Shown: one piece after another, positions 1-11,088 of the stretch
Numbering within the stretch: the stretch's first letter is position 1
Layout: each line of letters opens with the position of its first letter
Assembly: GCF_947507565.1 (NCBI RefSeq)
Contig: NC_089177.1
Location: 3,594,648-3,658,647 of the forward strand
From: Oscarella lobularis
Taxonomy: Eukaryota; Porifera; Homoscleromorpha; Homosclerophorida; Oscarellidae
Direction: 5' to 3'
Length of the DNA: 64,000 bases
The notes under the pieces: generated by a model
What the model was told of the DNA's origin: nothing
The model's database searches: none
What the model saw: only the letters and a program-made list of their open reading frames with translations
Position numbers and translations under genes: made by a program

Positions 1-2033
1 TATCCAATACCTTTAAACCAGTATTCGACTTAGGAATAGAGACGCATCTCCAATCTGAATTTCGAATCTCTTCTTAGAAATGTTATCGAGACTTGGCAGA
101 CGTTGGCCCAGGACAAACAACTCGTTGTCAGCATTTTCGATTTGCTCTTGGAGCTTCTATCGAGGAGTCTACCGTACTCGGAGAAAGATCGAGGCTCGTC
201 TGGTCCCGTTCGACATCCGACCCCCGTTCCAAAGGCGGTTACGTGCGCCTTTACTTACACATTTGGTGTTGAAGATGTTGAGCCGCTCGCAAAGGAGCAC
301 TTTCATCGGCTATTCGCGGCTCTTCTAATTCGAATCGGGTCATGTGCCGTCATCACGGAACCCGCTCCTGGAAAGAACAAAGTGGCCGAGCCTAGTTCAG
401 TCAGGTAAGGGAGGTGGAATCGCCGAGAAAGAAGAGTTTGGGATATGGGGTCTAGTTGTGCTACGGATGCGATGAAAGAGCTATTGACTTTGGTCAAAGC
501 CGAAGCCTTTTTGACGACGACTAGCGAGGAAGGAGTGTGGGCTACGATCTGCACGCCGGATCGTTATTCGGAAGGGGTCACCACATTGGCTTGGTTGGCT
601 ACATCGTCGTTTTATATATATATTTGCAGAATAGGGAAGATTTTTTTCTTCAGGGCTCTGTGTCGACACGCTCCGGAGGAAGTGCCGAGAGTCGTCAATT
701 TTCTGACGCCGGTCCTGTCGAATCTATACGAACCGCAGAGAGTCGTAACGGCGGCGTTTTTTGCCGAGGTAAATGTTGGACGTACGCTAGCTCGTCTCTC
801 TTTGAAACGCGTTCGTGTCGTGCGCACAGTTGATTCATCAGCAGTGCTTGGGCGATATGAATCTCGTGGAATTGTTGATGAATAATCTCCTCGGTCGGCT
901 CGTCGATTCGTCTCACTACGTTCGCATGTTGTGCGTACGCGGTCTGGGCAACATAGCGAGCATAGGCGGAGAACAGGTCAAACGCCCTTTTTAAAAAGTG
1001 TGTGTAACCTAATTTTAATTTTCTGCTGTTCCCTCAGCTGAAAAAATACACGACGACCGTTCTTTCGGCTATGATGGCCGGCATGGACGACAAGGAAGAT
1101 CCTCACGATTTAATCACGCTCGAAGCGATGGCCGGCTTGTCGAAAATCGTCGACGAGATCGGCGAGTCGCACGTTCGTCCCATTCTCATTAACATCTGCA
1201 TTCGCATACGTCCTTGCTTCGAGAAGGTAAACGAAACTTTCGAATGATGCATTGAATCGCTTTTATTTTTCCTCGTAGGATAAGGCTCCTGTTCGCGCCG
1301 CCGCTTTTACTCTTTTCGGCAATCTGAAGCGATTCGGCGACGGCCCGTCTCGCGCTCCGTTTCTCGAGCAGATACACAATAACTTCATCACGCTTCTTCT
1401 GCACATGAACGAGGACGACAAGGACGTTGTCAAAGTGAGCGAAGACAGAGAGAAAATTTTCGAATCCTTGTATTTTTTACTGCACCCCAGGCCTGCAAGA
1501 AAGCTCTCCGACAAATTGGCCTGCTTTTGGGCTCCACAGCCGTCAATGACATGTTTCAGAAGCATTTGATTGAAGACGCTCAATTGCACTACGGCGAGTT
1601 TATGAACGATTTGGCTCGGCTTCTCGTAAGGTCGTCCCTCTAATCGATTTATTCGTCGATTCTTTGGTCTAACAGATTGCCGACTTTCCCGACAAGATCA
1701 ATTTCTACACCATGAATTGCGTCGGCTTTTTTAAGAGCGTCTGGCAAGCGATTCGAGCGAGCGCGGCAATGTTTGCAGGCACGAAAGAGAACAAAGGGGG
1801 AAAAAAAGTTCCCTCGCGATTGTCTCCTCCTAGGTTTTCTATTGGGCAATCTTCCCAAAGCGGATAGGAACACGATATCGAAAGAGCACGTCTGCGCCGG
1901 TAAGTAAGCTCCTTGTCAGCGCACTAACGCGATCGATAAACGCTCTCTAGCGTTGAAAGCGCTTCTGAAGGACGCCTCGCCTCGGGTTCGAATGATGGCC
2001 GGGGAAGCGATGAGTCTACTGTATGATTACTAG
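1..2033 (+). CDS. MROH1: Maestro heat-like repeat protein 1 (MROH1), C-terminal part, 5' truncated by window
   Basis: This is a HEAT-repeat scaffold protein. The first exon I can read begins near 77, after a TTCTTAG acceptor; earlier exons lie outside the window. Spliced pieces match my recollection of the human MROH1 C-terminus in order: LFAALLIRIG, EEGV, EPQRVVTAAFFAE, LLGRLVDSSHYVRMLCVRGL, DDKEDPHDLITLEAM, ICIRIRPCFEK, LHYGEFMNDLARLL and LLKDASPRVRMMAGEA. The frame closes with TAG at 2031-2033. About nine short introns with GT-AG ends interrupt the region. The family is made almost wholly of HEAT helices and has been linked to lysosomal function; nothing here tests that. It converges on the DUF445 gene, with 76 bases between the stops. 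The identity is secure; exact exon edges are approximate. Confidence 0.85.
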
Positions 2034-2109
2034 TGTTTGATAAAAAAAAGGAGACCGGATTTTTATATACTCCAACTTTTCGTCCACCGAGTGTATTGCT
2101 CTGCTAGTT

Positions 2110-3573
2110 CTATGTCGTACCTGTTGTGTATATGGCTGCTATTTCGGCTACCGCTCCTATGACTGCACCGAAGGCGTTGCCCCAGACGACGAGCCAGCCT
2201 AAATGCTTTTCGATCATTTTTTTGACCAGCTGCGAAGTGGGAAAGAATGTCGGAGGAGCGAGAATAGATCTAAATACTTGCTTACGTCTTTTACTTTTTT
2301 CGCAGACATATCGTTAATTTTGGACGTCGTCATTTGCTCGACGTGACGGTGAATTTTGTCGGCGTTGACCGTGTCAAGATTTTTGATGATTTCGAGAAAC
2401 TACAGAACTGCGTGAACAACGGCAACGGCGAGGATTGCAAGACTTACGATGGGCACGAAATCGTGCACCGAAGCAGCGACGAAAGGGCCGATACAGGGCT
2501 CCAGTTGGTCCCTCGTTATCCCCATTGCCTTTAGTAATACTCCTGTAAGTTCTAAGAGTTAGTAGTCCGTGTGATAAATTGCTTTTGTACCTTCTGGAGT
2601 TGCGTAGAGTTGGGTCAACTTTTGGTCTATTAGCAGCCGGATTTGAGGCGAATCGAGAAGGTTAGTGACCAATTTTTCTATACTCATTTTCATGAACCTA
2701 ATTCGCGATTTTATTGACTATCTTACCAAGGTCAAATGTTTGCAGGAAGTCGTTTGTTCTTGTGTTGATATACTGCTGCATGGAGACCGGCTCGAAAAAT
2801 GTATCGAGAATAATTCGTTTGATTGACTCTCGGATCTCTTCAAAATGCTGAATAATGACCCCACTAAGAAATTTTCCGCTTTATGAGTCTGCTCTAGACG
2901 TGACGACTTCATCAAACCTTCCGACTAGGCCAGGTATCTTTGTAAATAGCATCTTTACGGCTATCCAGTTGGTCATGCCTCCTAACGAGAAATGTCTGCT
3001 AGCCATACGTCAAATGCCTAGGCGTTTACAAACCGGAGAACATGACGAGACCGACGGAGCGTACAAATCGACAGACAACGTAGCCTAAAGACTGAAATGC
3101 AAGCTACCTTCAAAACAACAGGGCATTGACTACCAATGCATTGTGAGTCAAGATCAACGATAGTGTGATTAGTGACCAATTGATTTGGACAGTGTTTTGC
3201 GAGGCTCGGTTTCAATAGGGCCGTCAGTATGATTCCAGTCAGCATGATTAGAAACGAAACGAAATTGCTGAAGAACGCCTTGGTAGCATTCGTTTTGCAC
3301 CACAGGCAGAACTACGACATTTGTCAATCAATCAATCATCGATGGAGCAGTGACGTCACGTCTAACCGGCCGCCGTTCAAGTGGTTCGCGAAAGTCCTCT
3401 CCAACGTCGCTGTCATCGTCCGAATCGACTCCTCGCTTGACGTCGCCGTCGTCAAGCTGCCTTAGCGTGAGCAGCGATTCGTCGACTCCGAACGACGACT
3501 CGTCATCGAGAGACTCGGCGCTGATGTAAGGGCTCTCCAGCAGGGGCACGTTTCCCTCTTGCAACGCCGCCAT
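2110..3573 (-). CDS. DUF445 family membrane protein
   Basis: The start is taken at 3573 (MAALQEGNVPLLES), giving an acidic, Ser/Asp-rich cytosolic head of about 80 residues. A hydrophobic segment follows (FFSNFVSFLIMLTGIILTAL), then the DUF445 hallmark GGMTNWIAVKMLF near 2935-2975. Next come helical stretches (QHFEEIRESIKRIILDTFF, FLQTFDLGKIVNKI, GVLLKAMGITRDQLEPCIGP) and a C-terminal GNAFGAVIGAVAEIAAIY close to the stop at 2110-2112. A GxTNxxAxKMLF motif together with a C-terminal Gly-rich membrane helix is the classic DUF445 layout, best known from bacterial YheB-type proteins. The molecular function is unknown. The start lies 66 bases from the divergent NOTUM start. Several small introns show it is a resident nuclear gene, not bacterial contamination. 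Confidence 0.75.
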
Positions 3574-3639
3574 CGAAGGGAGAACCCTCCGAATACGGGT
3601 TATCGCTCCTTTATTAGCAACTGCAAACAGAAAAAACGG

Positions 3640-5290
3640 ATGATGACGCTTGCGGCGATCGTGCTGCTGGGCGTTCTCTCGCACGTTCTCGGCGCTTCCT
3701 TACAATTTCGTCCAATCGACGATACGGCGGCAGTGTGCAACGACGGATCGAAAGCCGGGTTACTTATAGGGGGAGAATCTCTTCCTTCGATAGTCTGTAA
3801 TCCGATCTCTTGGCAGGTATTACATAAGGATGTCTTCGACCAATAGCAGCAAGTGGATTGTGCTCATGCAAGGAATGCGAGTCGATGGAAATATATCCGT
3901 TGTATTTGATTTGTTGACACTATAGGTGGTTGGTATTGTTTTGATGAAGATTCGTGCAACAAGCGACACCAATCCACTCCGGATCTAATGAGTTCAACTG
4001 AGTGGAGTGGTGAATTTGAAGGCAAGCAGAACTAAGGGTACGCCCACGTTTGTGGTCAAGTCATCTGCTATAGGACACGGAATTCTGTCTGACGACGAGA
4101 CTGAGAATCCCAGTTGGTGGGATGCCAACTCCGTGTACGAGGGCTATGGGGGACTAACGTTTTGACAGTGACGAAGATTTTGGTACATTTAGATTTGTTG
4201 GGTATTGTTCCTCGGATCATTGGACTGGCAATGCTACGGCAAATGCATCCGCAGAAAATCCTGCCAGTCAGGAAATTGATGGAATACAATTATTATTATT
4301 AGAAAGTCTTGCTTTAGGTAAGTGGAATTTTTTGGGCAGCGTTATCATAGAGGCGACAATCAAGGAGATCCTTCCCTTGGGACTTCAAAAGGCGTCTTTG
4401 CTGGTATTGACTGGCGTCAGGTGAGAATGACTGACTCGTTGTCATTTTCATTAAATGGATTTTTTAAAAGTGCTGGTGGATTTGGAGCGTTTTCTAATCT
4501 GGATCATATAGCCGATTTGATGTCAGAAGCCGCTCCTTCAACTCGTGTTGTTGGCTTAATTGACTCTGGCTGGCTGATGAATTCCACTCAGTTCAAACCA
4601 AGTAACTGTGCCATCTATGAAACATGCGCACTGTACATTGCCTTTGGAAAAGGCGTCAAGTAATTGAATAATTTACACCAAATTTTAATACGCTGACCGT
4701 TTTTAGACTGTGGAATTCTCAGCTGTCACACTCGTGCTTGCATCGGCTGACTAACTCTTCCTGGCTTTGTCTCCTAGGAAAATACGTATACCCAACAAAA
4801 AGTGAGGCTCGTTATGGTGTTAGACGTTTTTTTCAAGTTCTCGTAATGTGTGTGCTTGCAGCCCCTGCGTTGATTCAAGAATATCAGTATGACTTGGCGG
4901 ATTTGACGACATGCAACGTTCGGCTTCCCTTTGGCGAAGCCTTCACTTACGTCGAAGGCATAGGAGCGCAGTACCGAGAAGAGCTCGGTGTAGTCACGTA
5001 AGTGCAAAATAGGTCTTCCTTCAAGAAAGAAAAATTTTCTGTTCTTTCAGTTCTCTGTTTTCACCAGCGTGTGCTTACCACACGCTCATTCTCAGTCAGT
5101 AAGAACAGCTTTTCAAAGTGCTTTTCCGTCGTAATCCCTTCTGTGTAGATCGTGGTTAAATGTCAAAGTGAACGACATAACCATTTCAGAAGCGTTTGAC
5201 AATTTCCTTAATGGAGAGGAGGAGAGGCATTCAGACAAATGCCGCATCCCTGACTGCAACCCGACGTGTCTCAAGTCGGTGGAGGCATAG
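3640..5290 (+). CDS. NOTUM: NOTUM-type palmitoleoyl-protein carboxylesterase
   Basis: This is a secreted serine hydrolase of the Notum/pectin-acetylesterase family. In animals, Notum removes the palmitoleate from Wnt and damps Wnt signalling. Start 3640 gives a signal peptide (MMTLAAIVLLGVLSHVLGA). Spliced text then shows, in family order: CNDGSKAG, a GGWYCFDEDSCNKRH block, GILSDDETENPSWWDAN, YCSSDHWTGN, the nucleophile elbow GVSAGGFGAF (Ser, near 4468), the acid in VGLIDSGW (near 4560), and the His in ACAYHTLILS (near 5070). It ends in a Cys-rich CRIPDCNPTCLKSVEA before TAG 5288-5290. The catalytic triad and NxWWxAN signature are intact, so the enzyme should be active. One intron appears to use a GC donor at 4022. 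Exon boundaries in 4270-4400 and 4660-4860 are less certain. Confidence 0.85.
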
Positions 5291-5401
5291 GCCGGTCTGG
5301 CAACGCGCACACGAATTTCAATTCTCTGTTTTAATGTATTTACACTCGTGTCATTATAGGAGCACAAAAAAATCAAATTAGCGCTGGCACGGCAAGCAAA
5401 T

Positions 5402-6679
5402 CTACCACAAAAATTTCTCCTTTGTTTGATTTTGTCTGGCGAATTGGGGATGAAACTGGCTATTGTAACCCCTGGACCTGAGCAAGAAACATGCCGTCAA
5501 TTGTCATAACTCTGCTCGGAAAAAGAATCTCACCTGTCATCTTCCACTGGCTGTTTCATCTCCTTTTGCCGATGAGGATTCAAAAGCTTTTCAGCTCGAG
5601 CTCTTTCTTCCTTTTCTCGCATCAGTCTCTGATGTCTCAGCAGTTCCAATTGCCTTGCTTTGGCAGTCTTCTCCTCGTCGTCACTCTCACTTGACTCATC
5701 TACCTCTTCCTTTTCTATCTCAGCCCGTTTATGTTTCTTATTCTTCTTTGCCTTCGTCTCTTTCTTGTGTTTCTTCTTTTTCTTCCTTTCTTTTCTATCT
5801 AATTTTTCAGATATTTCCGAAACGGGCCTATCAAGTACTCCTGTTTTCCTGCTAGACAATCTTGGCTGCTGAATGCCGCCACGACCCTCGGCCTTTCTTG
5901 TTTCACCGAGAAACTTTTTCATGTCGTTCAATGGATCCAAGACTGCTTTGAATCGCTCTGATCTCCTAAGGAAAGCCAAGCAGATAGCAGAAGACGCCAA
6001 GAGCATATCTCAAACTAACACAGCCTTTATTTCCTCAATTTCCGCGCGTTCCTTCTTACTCATCGTATGCCAGGGTTTCTCTAATAAAAAAAGAATCTAT
6101 GCTACAGTACTACAAGGTATGGCTAGATAGAAACTGACCTGAGCTGTCTAGAACGCTTTGACCCAAATAGGTCAATAGCCCAATTTTTTTCTCTTGCTTT
6201 TCCTTATCTGCTTTGGCCTCGGCCTCGTGTTCTAAATTCTTTTTCTTGTCATTGTACTCCTGATCCGAAATCCCAATATTTTAAATTAATTAATTAATTA
6301 ATTAATTAATTATTTTAAACGTTACCCCTTCTTCTAGTTCTTGAAAAAAGTTGATGTGTCCCTCGTATTCAAGTTGCACGTCTTCGTCTGTTGTCGTTTT
6401 CGCGTCTCTTGATCTCGCTCTGCTGCGCAGGAGATCCGTCCTCGCCTCTTGCTCCTGCACGTTGTTTTCTGTTACAAAAGCATTTGATTTCGTTTTCTTA
6501 CGGCGAGAAGACGACGTCTCTCTTTCTCCTCTTCCTCCTCTTTTGCCTGCGCCTCGTCTCTTCGGACTTTTGCAACGTTGTCTTTATTTCGAACATGCCA
6601 GCTGTGTGGAAAGATGATACTGCAACGTCGAACGAAGCATCTCGAACTCGCTTTACCTCTTTTTCGGTAAGATATTCAT
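5402..6679 (-). CDS. LENG1: LENG1 (leukocyte receptor cluster member 1), Cir_N-domain spliceosome-associated protein
   Basis: The first exon is tiny: ATG at 6677-6679 encodes MNILPKK. It splices (GTAAAG to CACACAG) so that the next codon reads Ser, giving [16 protein letters not shown], the same N-terminus as human LENG1. Then follow [73 protein letters not shown], a very basic lysine-rich stretch, ARAEKLL, and a final exon [19 protein letters not shown] ending at 5402-5404. The Cir_N head and the YNSQFxPQ tail are diagnostic. Human LENG1 is found in spliceosome preparations, so a nuclear RNA-processing role is inferred. One intron holds an AATT repeat. It is convergent with NOTUM (111 bases) and divergent from SSR1. 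Confidence 0.88.
6282..6313. repeat. (AATT)n simple repeat in a LENG1 intron
   Basis: About eight tandem AATT units sit inside the LENG1 intron between the QELEEG exon and the EYNDKK exon. Similar AATT tracts occur in introns at 31024 and 61780, so this is a recurring intronic microsatellite of this genome. Confidence 0.8.
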
Positions 6680-7117
6680 TTTGCATACGGGAGTCGCTTT
6701 GACATTTCACGACGCACGCGTAGTACAATCGAATCTTTTGTTCGTACGAATCCGTCGTTTTCGGATCGATCTCGCCCTTCTCCATGTTCAAACTGCTTTC
6801 GAAGTGTTTGCTACTCTTCCTCATTGCCTTTCCGGTGACAATTTTAATCGGACAAAGCGGTAAGACGCGTCAAAAAGAGCCTCGTCTCCTCGTTCCCGTG
6901 ATGGCACATCGGCATTTGGACTGACCCGCCGTCGCCGTCGCGACGAAACGTTCACAGGGGCGTCCGTTGTCTAGGCATCGGTCGCGAGACGAGCAATCGG
7001 AGTTCTTCCGCTGCTCGTTCTCAATCCCAGTGCCACGTATCGCTCGCCGGCTATCGCACGGGACGTGATCTAACAGCGAAGTAGCTCGACTGAGGAAAAA
7101 TTAGAATAATAAAAGAA
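6680..7117. promoter_or_regulatory. Shared upstream region between divergent LENG1 and SSR1
   Basis: There are 438 bases between the two start codons, GC-rich in the middle (about 6890-7070). A minus-strand reading frame of about 108 codons runs through part of it but matches no family I know and overlaps the true LENG1 exon 1 in another frame, so I treat it as chance. A short minus-strand frame at about 6880-7080 happens to be Cys-rich but has no start or splice support. No TATA box is evident near either start. The region most likely holds both 5' UTRs and a bidirectional promoter. Confidence 0.5.
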
Positions 7118-8519
7118 ATGGACCCCTTTCGCGGAAACGGGACAGCGCAACTCCTCTACCCACTCATTTGTTTTTCGTTTCTTTTTTTAGGAATTGTTGT
7201 CAGAGCGGCCGAGGATGAAGTAGAAGGCGAGGACGAAAGAGCGGGCTCAGGAGCGAGTCAGACAGGCGCTGATGATGATGATGATGACGACGACGACACG
7301 ACTATAGAGGAGGAAAAAGTGAGAAATTCGATATTCTGATATAAAATAATCAACGTTTTTTTCTCTCTCTCTCTCTCTCTCTCTGAGCAGGAAGGCGAAG
7401 AAGGAGAGGAAGGAAAGAGCCCAGCTGAAACGGTGAGTGGGTCTTTGATTTGGCCTGCATCACGTGCGAGTTTCTTCTATATCTAAAGGCTGGAGACGAA
7501 GTGAGCGGCGAGGAAGAAGAGGACGAAGTGCCCGAAATCAAACCGTCGCCTGATGCCGATACGACTCTACTGTTTACCAAATACAATGAAAAGCGTCAGC
7601 GAATTATTGACAGGATTGCGTTGAATCACTCTAGATTCTTTCTAGAACTTCCGGCAGGAAAATTGGCGACAGTTTTGACGGGGTTTGAGAATACTGGCGA
7701 TAAGGATTTTATCGTCGATAATTTGGAAGCGTCACTCAGGCAAAGTCACACTCGTGCAATAATTTTATTTATGTATAATATCTCGTTTCAGGTATCCCCA
7801 AGACTACTCCTACTTCATCCAGAATGTACGCGCGCGCTCACGTGATATGGAGACAGAGATTACATACATAGATCTTTCCTTAGTTCACGCTTGGAATGTT
7901 TGATACTCTTGTTGTGCCTGGTGAACACCGGTCCTTCCTTTATCAATTTACTCCCGGAGATTCACTTGGAGGACGCTCATTCATTCTTGTCATTGCTTTG
8001 AATTATAGAAATTCGGTAAGAACACCCATTTTTTGTTAGTTAGTTTTTGTAACGCCTTCTCTAGGACGGGAGTGAATTTCGCGACGCCGTCTTCAATGAC
8101 ACAGTCGAATTTTATGAAGTAGATGAAGGATTAGATGCTGAAACGTAAGTTGAGTGCATTTTTATTGACATTGAATTGATTGGTTTGGATTATTTCAGCT
8201 TTTTCCTCTACATTCTTTTCGCTGCTGCCCTTGGTCTTGTTGTGATCCTCATCTACAATTTTGTGCCGACAGGATCAGTGAGAAATTTTGTTTCAATTTC
8301 TTTTTGAATTTTATATTGTCTTCTCTTCCAGAAACGCAAGTCGGCTCCGAAAGTGGAAGTAGGAACCCAAGGCGATGATGAGGTGGATAAAAGCTGGCTT
8401 CCCATGGATCACCTCAACGCAAATGGTCAATAAATAAATATTGATGTCACGTGTCTTTGACACTTCTTCCTTCAGGTGCCCCAACGAGATCGCCGAGAAA
8501 GAGGAAGACGAAAAATTAG
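7118..8519 (+). CDS. SSR1: Translocon-associated protein subunit alpha (TRAP-alpha, signal sequence receptor 1)
   Basis: This is an ER membrane subunit of the TRAP complex, which assists Sec61 protein translocation. Start 7118 gives an N-terminal signal peptide ending near VVRAAE, then a long acidic Asp/Glu region typical of TRAP-alpha, then the conserved luminal domain: VPEIKPSPDADTTLLF, LTGFENTGDKDFIVDNLEAS, RYPQDYSYFIQNFTLGMFDT, LGGRSFILVIALNYRN and EFRDAVFNDTVEFYE. The C-terminal membrane helix (FFLYILFAAALGLVVILIY) is followed by the cytosolic tail with KRKSAPKVEVGTQGDDEVDK and GAPTRSPRKRKTKN, stop 8517-8519. The exon ending in SLR appears to use a GC donor at 7740, since this restores the conserved RYPQDY. 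A CT repeat forms the pyrimidine tract of an early intron. Confidence 0.93.
7363..7387. repeat. (CT)n tract acting as polypyrimidine tract
   Basis: A run of about 11 CT units sits immediately before a GAGCAG acceptor in an SSR1 intron. It is a microsatellite that doubles as the pyrimidine tract of a 3' splice site. Confidence 0.7.
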
Positions 8520-8737
8520 ACTGTAATAGTAGACAGTCTGCGGAAAAAAGGGGGTGGGTGTCACACAAGTTGGCTTTTGACATCTGTACAGGCTTTAGCT
8601 GTGTGCCCATTATATAAATTTCCAAACAATGACCCGTAGCGGAAAACTCCACACACACATCTGGACAAACCACGAAAAAGCGCTCAAGTATGACTACACC
8701 GTTTATTTCTATTGGCACTGATATCAATTAGAGCTAG

Positions 8738-9273
8738 CTAGATTCGTCCCCTTCCTCTCCCTCTGCCCCTTGCCCTGCCTCGGCCACGACCGCGACCCAG
8801 AGTAACTAGAAAAAAAAATTTGTTTATTATTGTCTGTGTTTTACGGTATCGTAATTTTTACTTGTTTCTTTCTTTTTCTTAGTTTTTACCGGTTCTTCGA
8901 CGAGGAGGGTGTCTAGAGGTAAGCTATCGGGAAGGATGAAGTATCTAATGTTGTTTCCGCGAATGCTGAGGGTTTCTAGGCTGATCGGCTCTCGGCCTTT
9001 GATTGTCATTTTGACGGATTTTAGATGGGTATTCATGCTTATATCGACGCCTGTTACGAGAGAACGTGGCGAGAATATTTGCAATTAGGCCTTCTATACG
9101 CACCTGTGATTGTTCCGTGGATCACCGTCCCGTTTTTGAGTTCGATTGTCACCGTCTCGTGACTGAGCCTCATAAGGAATCTACGGCAAGCAAGCGCTAG
9201 TTCGAGTAGCTCGAAAAGGTGGAGAAAAACGTCGCAGAGTGGCGAGACGCTCTACTTACTTCACTAGCTTCAT
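8738..9273 (-). CDS. SNRPD1: Small nuclear ribonucleoprotein SmD1
   Basis: This is a core Sm-ring subunit of the U1, U2, U4 and U5 spliceosomal snRNPs. Start 9273 encodes [20 protein letters not shown], then [20 protein letters not shown] (Sm1) and [19 protein letters not shown] with [16 protein letters not shown] (Sm2), nearly identical to human SmD1. The C-terminal Arg-Gly tail ([18 protein letters not shown]) is present just before TAG at 8738-8740; in other animals such RG tails are symmetrically dimethylated and bound by SMN. Three exons are visible. The start lies 95 bases from the divergent CCDC113 start. Confidence 0.95.
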
Positions 9274-9368
9274 GATCGAAACGGATTCGTTTTCCTGAAG
9301 TCTTGAGCGCTAGCGGAGCCGGGACCCTAGGGCCCCCGTATATTTCTGATTCTCCATAACGACGAGAA

Positions 9369-11041
9369 ATGACCGACGCGAATCCAATCGATTCCGCGCC
9401 TCCAGCAGCGCCCGAAATGACCGGAGAGGGCTTGTTTCACGATTGGAGCAACGAGGCCTTGGTTATGGCTCTGGAAGAAGTCAGGTAACGTTGCTGTCGC
9501 TCCGTGGCAACGAATTCTCTCACGAGACCGTACCCAGACAACACAACGACGGTTTGTACCGTGAAACGGACATGCTGGAAAAGTACTTGAAGCGAGTCGA
9601 GCCCAAGGAAACGCCGACAGCGCGAAGAAGTGAACGAAAAAACTGCGAAATGTCGAATCATGTGATTTCGCGATTTTTCTCGCAGGTTCTGTCGCGCAAG
9701 ACTCGAAGGTTAGAAGAAAATCTCGATCCCAAGTAGAAAAGTGAGTACAATTGCACGTAGCCGTATTTTTTAATTTCTAAAAATAATTAGGTTACTGCGA
9801 CTGACGACGGAGCAAAAGTGCGACATAGCAACGCGAGAATTGGAGGAGCTGAGAGACGAGATAGACAAAATGACGGAAAAATGCGAACAAATATTGGATT
9901 CTCACAGGGTAAATAAATAGTCCAAGAAGAAGGAAAGCTTTTTTAAAAGATCATTTTATTGCGCAGGCTGCTTTGGAGGAAGCTGATATACGATTGGCCG
10001 AAATGAAAAAAGCTTCATACGAATTTGAACGGGATATTCTCAGGGGTGCAATTAATCACGTGAGTTTTCCTTTCAGAGAAGAACTGAGTGTGAGCTTTCT
10101 TTTTAGAGAACTGGTAAGGTGAGTGCGGAGAGAGTGGCGAGGTACATTGAAGACAAGTTGAGATCGCGGGTACGTTGAGTGTTGCTGTGCACTTTATGTC
10201 AAGTTATTGATCCATCATAGGATGCCCTAATGGAAAAACTAAGACTGAAGAATTCAACGTTGAAAGTTCAGAAGAAGAAACTTCAACTGCAATTGAAACA
10301 AGTGAAGAGAAATAGAACTGTTTAAAACGTTTGGGTGTCATAAGGTATATTTTTTTTAGAAAGAAGAAATGGGAGAGGTTCTACATGAAGTCGACTTTCG
10401 TCAGCTACAAATAGAAAACAAGCAGTATCAATCGAAAATCGAAGAACGAAATCAGGAGCTTCTGAGGCTAAAACTGAAAGCGGGAAACGCACAGCAAGTT
10501 CTGAATTCCTACAAGGCAAACAGAACAATTTTAACTAACTAATTGTTTGAGATCTTGGTTGTGTAGAAAAAACTTCATGTGATTACGGCGGAGTCAACGC
10601 ATCTGAACGGTGAAATCAAGCAACGTCACGATCTTCTTGACAGAATAGCAATTGAGACCGAAGTGGTTGAAAAGGTAAAGGGGTATGAATGCACGTTAAT
10701 TAAATAATAATAAGGTTGCTTTGTTTTAGGACAGAGGTGTTGCTGAGCACATCTACAGCCAATTGAAACGTCAGCTGGCCGACTTCCGAGTGCCAGACGT
10801 CCTGGATTATGTTGGCGAACGGGCGAAATTATATGACATTTTGAAGACGGTGAGGGAAGGGAGAGAACAACGCAGACAACTGTTCTTAGTCTCGGTTTTT
10901 ATTTTCCAGGTAAAAAGTTGGGAAAGAAAAGTCGAAATTGCGCAGATGGCATTGACGACGCATAAGAAGAGGTGGAAACAAATGCAAATGCAAAGCCACC
11001 AGCTCAATCCGTGGAACGCACTCCAAGGAATACCGTTGTAG
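9369..11041 (+). CDS. CFAP263: Cilia- and flagella-associated protein 263 (CCDC113)
   Basis: This is a coiled-coil protein of centriolar satellites and motile cilia. After a variable head (MTDANPIDSAPP), spliced exons read NDGLYRETDMLEKYLKRVEP, LTTEQKCDIATRELEELRDE, EEADIRLAEMKKASYEFERD, KVSAERVARYIEDKLRSRD, EKLRLKNSTLKVQKKKLQLQ, QKEEMGEVLHEVDFRQLQIE, RNQELLRLKLKAGNAQQVLN, AEHIYSQLKRQLADFRVPDV and SWERKVEIAQMALTTHKKRW. This parallels human CCDC113 along its whole length (KLRLKNVSLKVQRKK, LHDVDFQQLKIEN, RNQELIQLKL, KQLAEFRAPQV). The stop is TAG 11039-11041. About nine short exons are present. It lies 47 bases from the convergent dipeptidase stop. Confidence 0.92.
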
Positions 11042-11088
11042 AAAAAAAAATATACAGCATAGAAAACAAGGTACAGGGGTTTGTCTTT

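Noticed and set aside
6498-6824. A 108-codon minus-strand frame
   Set aside because: The true LENG1 start (MNILPKK then SWHVRNKDN) uses another frame across the same bases through a short intron.
6880-7080. A Cys-rich minus-strand reading (CSSRDRCLDNGRPCERF)
   Set aside because: No start codon, splice support or neighbouring exon; it is probably a chance product of GC-rich 5' UTR.
8311-8727. A 138-codon minus-strand frame overlapping the SSR1 3' end
   Set aside because: It overlaps the conserved SSR1 transmembrane and tail exons and shows no domain.
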